A stretch of DNA of 64,000 nt, taken from assembly GCF_018987235.1 (NCBI RefSeq), contig NZ_CP072197.1, positions 868,001 to 932,000 of the forward strand, read 5' to 3'. Origin of the DNA: Lactobacillus crispatus. GTDB taxonomy: Bacteria; Bacillota; Bacilli; Lactobacillales; Lactobacillaceae. This document shows, piece by piece, positions 57,914 to 64,000 of the stretch. Position 1 is the stretch's first letter. Each line of letters starts with the position of its first letter. Under the pieces are notes generated by a model. It had not been told where the DNA came from. It searched no databases and was given only the letters and a program-made list of their open reading frames with translations. A program made the position numbers and the translations under genes.

Positions 57914-60187
57914 ATGAAATGGCAAGAAAGAACAGCTCAAGAATTAGCACCAGACTTAGTTGAAAAGTATCAATTGAGTCCAATCGCAGCTACGTTATTT
58001 GCTTTACGCGGTATTAATACGGACGAAAAGCTCGATTTTTGGTTTAATGCTACAGAAGATAATTTAGCTGATCCAGCACTTATGCACGATATGGATAAAG
58101 CGATTGAGCGAATTAATCAAGCAATTGATAATGGTGAAAAAATTACTATTTATGGCGATTACGATGCCGATGGGATTACCGCAACAACCATTATGACAGA
58201 GACATTAAGTATTTTGGGTGCAGATGTTCATTATTTTATCCCTGATCGCTTTAAAGATGGTTATGGTCCTAATTTAGCTCGATACCAAGATATTGTAGCT
58301 GATGGAACTAAATTAATTATCACAGTTGATAATGGAGTTACTGGGATTGAAGAAGTTAAATATGCGCAGGAGCATAGCGTTGATGTGATTTTGACAGATC
58401 ATCATACTTTTCAGGAAGAAAAACCAGCTGCTTATGCAACTGTCCATTGTAATTATCCTGGGCAAAAATATCCTTTTGATGACTATTGCGGTGCTGGAGT
58501 CGCTTATACAATTTGTCGTGGTTTAATGCAAGATACGATGCCCGAATTACTTGATTTAGCAATGATCGGTACGATCGGTGATATGGTTAAAGTCACGGGT
58601 GAGGGTCATATTATTGTTAAGCGTGGCCTGGAAATGCTTAATCAAACAGAGCGACCTGGTTTGCGTGCTTTAATTAAAAATGCTGGTCTAACTTTAGGTG
58701 GAATCAATGAGACTGATGTAGGATTCAATATTGCTCCACGTTTGAATGCTGTCGGCCGGTTAGATAATGCTAATTTGGCGGTTGAGCTTTTACTAAGTGA
58801 TGATGACCTTGAAGCACAAAAAATTGCTGATAGGATTGAAGAACTTAATAATCAGCGTAAAGAGTTGACCACTCAAGTTTATGAAAAATGTATGGATTTG
58901 ATTCAAAAAAATAGCTGGCAGAAGCAAAATACTTTAGTTTTATATGATCCAGAATTTCATGAAGGTGTCTTGGGGTTAGTTGCTAATAAGATTGTTGAAA
59001 AAACACATAAGCCGACAATTGTTTTAACTAAAAATGCTGCAGGTGAAATTAAAGGATCAGGTCGTTCATTTACTGGATTTAATTTATTTAATGCATTGAA
59101 TCCTATTAAAGACCAATACTTAACAAAATTTGGTGGTCATGATTTTGCTTGTGGCTTGTCAATGGAAGAAGAAAAAATTGCTCCGTTACGAGATCAATTT
59201 GAAAATAATTTCCAAGTCGAGGGTGGTCTTGAAACTAAAGATTATGATATGGAACTACCTATGAAAGGATTAAGTCCGCAAACTTTAGCGCAAATCAACC
59301 AGGTAGGACCTTTTGGTACGGGTGATCCACAACCAATTTTTAGTATTTCTGATCCAACGATCACTCACTTTTTTAAAATGGGTAAAGATAAGAATCACGT
59401 TAAATTTACTGTTAACAAGCAAGGTGGAAATTTAGCGGTAGTTGGTTTTAATAAGGGCTTTTTGAATAATAATCTTTTACCATTTATTTCTAAAATTTTT
59501 GTGCAGTTATCATTAAACACTTACCGAAAGCAAATTTCTTTACAAGGAATTATGACTGGTCTCGCTTTTGCTTCCCCTAAATTAGCCGTCCCAATGCCGG
59601 TAATCGATTTACGTCAAGAAAAATATGTGATGGGTTTTGCTGATCGCTATCTATTATTTGATCAAAAAAATATTCCGATTGTGCGTAATAGACTGCAAAT
59701 CGATGAAGATAAGATTAGTTTGGTTAAAGATTATGATCAAACAGGTGAAACGATCGCTTTACTTGATGTGCCACGTAATCAAGTTGAGTTGGATGAAGCT
59801 TTGGAAAAGAATTACCAACAGATCTATTTGCGTTTTTTGCTTGATCAATTACCAGTCGAGCAAATTCCAGCTAAAAGTTATTTTGGAAATGTTTTAAAGT
59901 ATATTTATAGCCATCCAACATTAACCCCAGCAGATTATCGAACCGTAGCACCATATTTAGGTTTAGATTATGATAGTGTGCTTTTCATTCTGAGAGTATT
60001 TTTTGAACTTGGTTTTGTAAAACTAGACGAAGGCAAGCTAGTCGGTGCCCCAGCTCCTAAGAAGCAGCCATTAACGGCATCGAAATACTTGATGGCAACT
60101 TCTTCGCAAATTAAGTTTGTCAGTCAATTGCGGACGATGCCAAGTCAACGTTTAATTACATATATTAATAATTTGGCAAATAATTAG
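57914..60187 (+). CDS. recJ: Single-stranded-DNA-specific exonuclease RecJ
   Basis: RecJ degrades single-stranded DNA 5' to 3' in recombination and mismatch repair. The 757-residue protein begins with the DHH domain: GDYDADGITATTI (motif I), VDNGVTG, LTDHHT. The DHHA1 domain has GSGRSFTGFNLFNAL and KFGGHDFACGLSM. A Firmicute-specific C-terminal extension of about 200 residues follows. TAAGGTG precedes the start. The gene is intact, and apt normally follows it directly. Confidence 0.95.
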   Translation: MKWQERTAQELAPDLVEKYQLSPIAATLFALRGINTDEKLDFWFNATEDNLADPALMHDMDKAIERINQAIDNGEKITIYGDYDADGITATTIMTETLSILGADVHYFIPDRFKDGYGPNLARYQDIVADGTKLIITVDNGVTGIEEVKYAQEHSVDVILTDHHTFQEEKPAAYATVHCNYPGQKYPFDDYCGAGVAYTICRGLMQDTMPELLDLAMIGTIGDMVKVTGEGHIIVKRGLEMLNQTERPGLRALIKNAGLTLGGINETDVGFNIAPRLNAVGRLDNANLAVELLLSDDDLEAQKIADRIEELNNQRKELTTQVYEKCMDLIQKNSWQKQNTLVLYDPEFHEGVLGLVANKIVEKTHKPTIVLTKNAAGEIKGSGRSFTGFNLFNALNPIKDQYLTKFGGHDFACGLSMEEEKIAPLRDQFENNFQVEGGLETKDYDMELPMKGLSPQTLAQINQVGPFGTGDPQPIFSISDPTITHFFKMGKDKNHVKFTVNKQGGNLAVVGFNKGFLNNNLLPFISKIFVQLSLNTYRKQISLQGIMTGLAFASPKLAVPMPVIDLRQEKYVMGFADRYLLFDQKNIPIVRNRLQIDEDKISLVKDYDQTGETIALLDVPRNQVELDEALEKNYQQIYLRFLLDQLPVEQIPAKSYFGNVLKYIYSHPTLTPADYRTVAPYLGLDYDSVLFILRVFFELGFVKLDEGKLVGAPAPKKQPLTASKYLMATSSQIKFVSQLRTMPSQRLITYINNLANN

Positions 60188-60239
60188 ATAATTATCCTGT
60201 TTTCAGTGTTTTTATTGTTAAAATCTGGTAAAATATATT

Positions 60240-60740
60240 GCAAGTGTTCAGGATTTTCCTAACAAGGGCATTGTTTTCCGTGACATCACACCGATTTTGC
60301 AAGATGGTGAATTGTATCATGCCGCTACTCATGAATTAGCAGAATATGCTAAGAGTAAGAAGGCAGATGTAATTGTTGGACCTGAAGCTCGTGGTTTTAT
60401 TGTAGGTTGTCCTGTAGCTACTGAATTAGGCTTAGGTTTTGTACCTGCAAGAAAGCCACATAAGTTACCAAGAGAAGTTGAACGTGCTTCCTATGACTTG
60501 GAATATGGCTCAAATAGTTTGGAAATGCATAAAGATGCAATTAAGCCGGGTCAAAGGGTGGTTCTGTGTGATGACTTGATGGCTACTGCTGGTACCTTAA
60601 GAGCTTCTAAAGAATTAATCGAAAATCTTGGTGGTAAGCTTGTAGGTGCTGCGTTCTATATTGAATTACCAGATTTACATGGTAGAGAAAAGTTGCCAGA
60701 TGTTGATATTTACAGTTTGGTTCAATATCATGGTGCTTAA
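60240..60740 (+). pseudogene. apt: Adenine phosphoribosyltransferase lacking its start codon
   Basis: Apt salvages adenine to AMP. From codon GCA at 60240 the frame reads [20 protein letters not shown] and then a complete, uninterrupted body with the PRPP loop [13 protein letters not shown] and the end [11 protein letters not shown]. Normally MAIDFxKYI would precede it. Here the frame runs through LVKYI into a TAA at 60219-60221, with no ATG, GTG or ribosome binding site. The only in-frame start-like codon is TTG at 60297, without a binding site and missing about 26 residues. A small deletion between recJ and apt explains this. Confidence 0.8.
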
Positions 60741-60977
60741 AATAGAATAAATAAAAAGAGGGAATTAAATTGTACTGAGACGTAAAAAGTAGACAATTAA
60801 AATATTGATTGAATCCTTAATGGCTGGTTTTCTAACTAAACTATTTCCTAAAAAGTATTATAGTCATTGGTGTTATGGACTAGAATATATTCGAAAATCC
60901 ATCTCCATGGTATCACATAGAAAAAACATTTGATCAGGAATAGTTGGCTTTTAGCACATATCTAATAAAAATCGCGC
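60741..60977. other. Non-coding region with a possible IS3 terminus
   Basis: No gene is seen. TGTACTGAGACGTAAAAAGT (from about 60773) resembles IS3-family ends. A short frame from 60820 (MAGFLTKLFPKKYY..., about 38 codons) has no ribosome binding site and no recognised relatives. The assignment to IS3 is weak. Confidence 0.3.
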
Positions 60978-61110
60978 TTGATCTAATTTGCAAAGATCGT
61001 TATACTAAAGAAAGTGTTGCATCGAGAATCCTTGTTCACGATGCCCGATCAACAGAAATTCATAACAATCCTCTTAAAGGCGACTCGCTTTTAGGAGGAT
61101 TTGTTTTTTT
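60978..61110 (+). ncRNA. Candidate small RNA or attenuated leader upstream of the RclA-like gene
   Basis: TTGATC (60978-60983) and TATACT (61001-61006) are 17 bases apart, a near-consensus promoter. From about 61013 the transcript would contain a hairpin GCATCG (61019-61024)/CGATGC (61039-61044), a single-stranded linker, and a strong terminator. Its arms are about 61067-61082 and 61086-61102, a roughly 15-bp stem with a three-base loop, followed by G-T7. The unit of about 98 nt has no ribosome binding site or ATG. It could be a free small RNA or a transcription attenuator. Confidence 0.5.
61067..61110 (+). terminator. Strong terminator upstream of the RclA-like gene
   Basis: AATCCTCTTAAA-GGCG pairs with CGC-TTTTAGGAGGATT across ACT, followed by a T run. 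It lies 84 bases before the next start codon. Confidence 0.85.
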
Positions 61111-61193
61111 ATTCTAAAACAAAAAAGATGAGAAATTATTCTTGATCGTCCACAATAAGGAAAACAGGATATTAAGAATAGGGAGGCTTAATT

Positions 61194-62513
61194 ATGAAAA
61201 ATGTAAAGAACATTATTATTGGTTTTGGTAAAGGTGGTAAGACTCTAGCTAAATTTTTAGCACAAAAAGGTGAAGAAGTCTTAGTTGTTGAGAAGTCAGA
61301 TAAGATGTATGGTGGAACTTGTATTAATATTGCATGTTTGCCATCTAAGCGTTTAATTATCGAAGCTGGTAATGGCGTTGATTTTGTTGACGCGGTCAAT
61401 GGCAAAAATGATATGACTTCAATGCTACGGAACAAGAATTATCATATGTTAGCAGATGAAGAGAATGTTACCGTACTTGACGGCATCGCTAAGTTTATGA
61501 ATAATCATGAAATTGCAGTAACCACGGTAAATGGTCAAATCGAAGAATTTCATGGTGACAGAATTTTTATCAATACTGGTGCTTTGCCTGTTATGTTGCC
61601 AATTCCTGGTTTAATGGAAAGTAATGCTATTCTTGATTCGACTGCTGCAATGGATCAAACAAATTTACCTAAAAAGCTAGTGATTATTGGTGCTGGTTAC
61701 ATTGGTCTAGAATTTGCATCGATGTTTGCAGAATATGGCTCAGAAGTAACTGTGCTTGATTTACATGATAACTTTTTACCACGTGAAGACGATGACATTG
61801 CGGTCGAGATAAAGCATGATCTTGAAAATAGTGGCGTGAAATTTGAGTTAGGCGTGAAGATCAGTAGAATAGATGACCATACTGTTTACTATGAAAAAGA
61901 TGGCGTGACTACAACAACAGTTGCTGATAGAATTTTAGTAGCCACAGGAAGAAAACCAAATACTGAAGATCTTGGAATAGAAAATACTGATATTGAATTG
62001 ACTGATCGTGGCACAATTATGGTTGATGATTATCTAAGAACTAACGTAGAAAATGTTTGGGCAATTGGTGATGTCAAAGGCGGTCCGCAATTTACCTATA
62101 TTTCACTTGATGATTTCCGGATTATCAAGGATCAATTATATGGGGATGCTCAAAGAAGAGTCAGTGATCGAATCAATGTACCATACAGTGTATTCATTAC
62201 GCCGACATTATCTCGCGTCGGCTTGAATGAAAAGGAAGCAAAATCCCAAAATATCAAATATGAATTAAAGAAACTGCCAGTAACTGCAATTCCTAAGGCT
62301 CAAGTATTGAAGGATCCACGCGGTTTATTTAAAGCATTAATTAATCCTGCAAACAACCAAATTCTTGGCGTCACTCTTTATGGTGCCGAATCTTATGAGC
62401 TAATTAATCAAATTAGTATGGCAATGAAAATGAAGATTCCAGCAAATATTTTGCGTGATCAAATCTATACTCACCCAACAATGAGCGAAAGTTTTAACGA
62501 TTTATTCAAGTAG
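61194..62513 (+). CDS. FAD-dependent disulfide oxidoreductase, RclA-like
   Basis: The 439-residue flavoprotein has an N-terminal FAD motif (IIGFGKGGKTLAKFLAQKG), the redox pair Cys43-x4-Cys48 in GTCINIACLPSK, and the NAD(P)H motif VIIGAGYIGLEFASMFAEYG. The dimerisation end carries the catalytic His in YTHPTMSES. Among such enzymes it resembles RclA/HarA proteins, which reduce hypothiocyanous acid in lactobacilli and protect against oxidative chlorine and thiocyanate stress. That assignment is inference; mercuric and glutathione reductases are the alternatives. GGGAGG precedes the start. A terminator follows. Confidence 0.82.
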   Translation: MKNVKNIIIGFGKGGKTLAKFLAQKGEEVLVVEKSDKMYGGTCINIACLPSKRLIIEAGNGVDFVDAVNGKNDMTSMLRNKNYHMLADEENVTVLDGIAKFMNNHEIAVTTVNGQIEEFHGDRIFINTGALPVMLPIPGLMESNAILDSTAAMDQTNLPKKLVIIGAGYIGLEFASMFAEYGSEVTVLDLHDNFLPREDDDIAVEIKHDLENSGVKFELGVKISRIDDHTVYYEKDGVTTTTVADRILVATGRKPNTEDLGIENTDIELTDRGTIMVDDYLRTNVENVWAIGDVKGGPQFTYISLDDFRIIKDQLYGDAQRRVSDRINVPYSVFITPTLSRVGLNEKEAKSQNIKYELKKLPVTAIPKAQVLKDPRGLFKALINPANNQILGVTLYGAESYELINQISMAMKMKIPANILRDQIYTHPTMSESFNDLFK

Positions 62514-62557
62514 AAAAACACCTCGTGTCTACAGATAATGACATGAGGTGTTTTTAT
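62514..62557. terminator. Bidirectional terminator between the RclA-like gene and mupG
   Basis: AACACCTCGTGTC pairs with GACATGAGGTGTT around a 10-base loop. The A and T flanks allow termination in both directions for these convergent genes. Confidence 0.9.
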
Positions 62558-63651
62558 TATTTGTTACCGATTAATTTAAATTTTGACCATGGTTTAATAA
62601 AGTCGAGCAGGAATAATTCGTCTGATCTAATAGAACCGACTTTGTTCATCCTTGATTCCTTATGAGGTTCAAGGACAATTTGTAGTTCATTTTTGTAATG
62701 ACCAAAGTTGTCGTTACCAATGATAATATCTCCGCGTTGGAATTCTACATTGTTGTCGTGTACTGGATTAGGAATATCTGCATAAGTTACACGGGGCATG
62801 GTTGAACGAATTACATCCTTAGTGATATCACCACGGCGGAAATGTTGAGGCGCTTCTACGATAGTTTTCTCAATCTTATTAACATCAGTAACGTAGTTTA
62901 CGTGCAACATCAATTGATAGCGATTAACTTTAGATAAGGCTTTTAACTCGGCTTCACTGGCATAAGCATTACCGATGATTACATCATCAATCAACCCAGA
63001 AGCCCAGAGATGCATTGCTTGCACATCAATTGGTAAATTACGGTCTTGCTCAAGCGTTGGTAAACCATCTTCCACGTTCCAAGGTCCCATTTGACCTACT
63101 TGACTTGAGACAAAAGCGGCTGAATGAATGCCAAACTTTTTGAAGCGTTCAGAACAAGCGATAAAGAAGTCGTAAGGTAAGCCAGTACCGCGTTGAGGAT
63201 AAAAATTGTGACAGCCATAAATAAACGGTGTATTAGCTTGGTAAGAAATAATATTGTTAAGATAGTCAACATTATTACTCATGTTGAGTTCAATGATTAG
63301 ACCATATGGGTTGTAAGAAAGCATTGCTTCAATTGCACCATCAAATGTTGTGTCAAGACGGATGCCTGCTGCACCAATATCAGCAAAAAATTTCAGGTCA
63401 TCATAGCTGACACCTAGTTGTTTGAAGATTGCAGGATTAACATCTAAAAAAGTTTGAAATCCCAATTTATTGCCATATTCAATGATTTTTTTATACTTAG
63501 CTTTGGTTTCTTCAGGGCTGCCTTGTACTTCAAGCATACTCATGAAGATACGAGAAAAGCCATATTTGTGAGCTAAGTCCAGATAGTGAGCGTTGCCTTC
63601 AAATTTGCTGTGGCCTGGATAAATTGACAGACCTAAAGATCTCATTGTCAT
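62557..63651 (-). CDS. mupG: MupG-family 6-phospho-N-acetylmuramidase-like protein (DUF871)
   Basis: DUF871/MupG proteins are TIM-barrel enzymes; the characterised Staphylococcus MupG hydrolyses MurNAc 6-phosphate-GlcNAc during peptidoglycan recycling. The 364-residue protein starts LGLSIYPGHSKFEGNAHYLD and contains IFMSMLEVQG, GIRLDTTFDG, CHNFYPQRGTGL and the C-terminal beta domain after about 250. There is no signal peptide, so it acts in the cytoplasm after uptake. No PTS gene is adjacent here. The specific reaction is inferred from family membership. Confidence 0.85.
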   Translation of the reverse strand: MTMRSLGLSIYPGHSKFEGNAHYLDLAHKYGFSRIFMSMLEVQGSPEETKAKYKKIIEYGNKLGFQTFLDVNPAIFKQLGVSYDDLKFFADIGAAGIRLDTTFDGAIEAMLSYNPYGLIIELNMSNNVDYLNNIISYQANTPFIYGCHNFYPQRGTGLPYDFFIACSERFKKFGIHSAAFVSSQVGQMGPWNVEDGLPTLEQDRNLPIDVQAMHLWASGLIDDVIIGNAYASEAELKALSKVNRYQLMLHVNYVTDVNKIEKTIVEAPQHFRRGDITKDVIRSTMPRVTYADIPNPVHDNNVEFQRGDIIIGNDNFGHYKNELQIVLEPHKESRMNKVGSIRSDELFLLDFIKPWSKFKLIGNK

Positions 63652-63825
63652 AATAGTACCTCATTTTTGATAATTGTCTATACCAATTATATGATATTTT
63701 TTATTATAGGTCTAGTCCAAAAGCGACGAGATAGTTTATATTTTGGTAGGGTGTCTCGCTACGTTTTTAATTAAGCAGGTGTTATATTTAAAGTACAGGG
63801 TATGTGTTAAGAAGGAGAAATTAAG

Positions 63826-64000
63826 ATGGATAATTTTGATCAAGAATCTGGTCAACAGCAATATGCTAATGATTCAGGATTAAATGTTTTTTTAGCAAAA
63901 TATATGGTTATATGGCCTTAGCGGTTTTCGTTTCAGCAATTAGTGCATATTTGACAATGACGGTTTTTGCGGGACCTATCTCTGCCTTTATTGCACAACA
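63826..64000 (+). pseudogene. BI-1 (Bax inhibitor-1) family membrane protein, frameshifted and cut by the window end
   Basis: After AAGGAG an ATG at 63826 starts MDNFDQESGQQQYANDSGLN. The frame then meets TAG at 63919-63921. One base more in the AAAA run at 63897-63900 would give AKIYGYMALAVFVSAISAYL, the conserved start of BI-1/YccA-type membrane proteins, and the shifted frame is open to the window edge. A deletion of one A is likely. A sequencing error cannot be excluded. The C-terminal part is not visible. Confidence 0.75.

Noticed and set aside
60960-61116. An open frame of about 50 codons reading through the candidate RNA (KIALDLICKDRYTKES...)
   Set aside because: It contains no start codon with a ribosome binding site and it crosses both a good promoter and a strong terminator, so an RNA unit is more likely than a protein.
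1-64000. CRISPR arrays, tRNA/rRNA genes, prophage or bacteriocin clusters
   Set aside because: I looked for regularly spaced repeats, cloverleaf-like sequences, rRNA segments, phage structural genes and small Gly-Gly leader peptides with an ABC partner and saw none. A dedicated scan could still find a tRNA I missed.

Overview
The window is a low-GC Firmicute chromosome segment from the Lactobacillus acidophilus/helveticus/crispatus group. The evidence is several SLAP-type (S-layer-associated) surface proteins, PepO, a YSIRK-type adhesin, HrcA/CIRCE heat-shock control and the gene order pyrH-frr-uppS-cdsA-rseP-proS-polC-rimP-nusA-ylxR-ylxQ-infB-rbfA-truB-ribF. The many insertion sequences and freshly broken genes fit a dairy-type L. 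helveticus best. The species is an inference.

Region by region: 1-5.0 kb holds the end of trmD, rplS with its own promoter and leader, a SLAP protein, a uracil-DNA glycosylase/SGNH hydrolase pair, and lexA facing the DUF896 gene across a LexA-like operator. 5.1-11.5 kb holds a heterodimeric ABC exporter, pepO, a dead NADH oxidase and dps. 11.5-27.1 kb is an accessory segment: a peptide-binding lipoprotein, a SLAP protein between two IS982 copies (one relic, one with intact ends but an amber in its transposase), an IS30 element, a YSIRK/FIVAR/SLAP adhesin split by a one-base change in a G6 run, an IS66 element with a broken tnpC, two transporters, an unrecognised anchored surface protein, two small enzymes, and relics of an aldo/keto reductase and an IS1182 transposase. 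27.1-30.2 kb holds cfa, plsC and a methyltransferase/GIY-YIG fusion.

From 30.2 to 49.8 kb runs the conserved block for translation (rpsB-tsf), UMP kinase and ribosome recycling, undecaprenyl and phospholipid precursors, intramembrane proteolysis, replication (polC), then transcription/translation factors (rimP to rbfA), truB and ribF. A promoter and terminator-like hairpin precede rimP. From 49.8 to 54.7 kb is hrcA-grpE-dnaK-dnaJ, with two CIRCE-like operators. The rest holds a Nudix hydrolase, lepA, sortase A, recJ, an apt gene that has lost its start, a promoter-hairpin-terminator unit that looks like a small RNA or attenuator, an RclA-like flavin disulfide reductase, a MupG-family protein, and a frameshifted BI-1 gene at the edge.

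The sortase and SLAP/YSIRK proteins serve the cell surface. OppA, PepO and the transporters suit a peptide-using, auxotrophic life. At least eight broken genes or elements (nox, IS982 tnp, adhesin, tnpC, aldo/keto reductase, IS1182, apt, BI-1) point to ongoing genome decay. I saw no CRISPR array, rRNA, tRNA or phage. The clearest candidates for something new are the RNA unit at about 61.0 kb, the rimP-nusA attenuator, and the G-tract switch in the adhesin.
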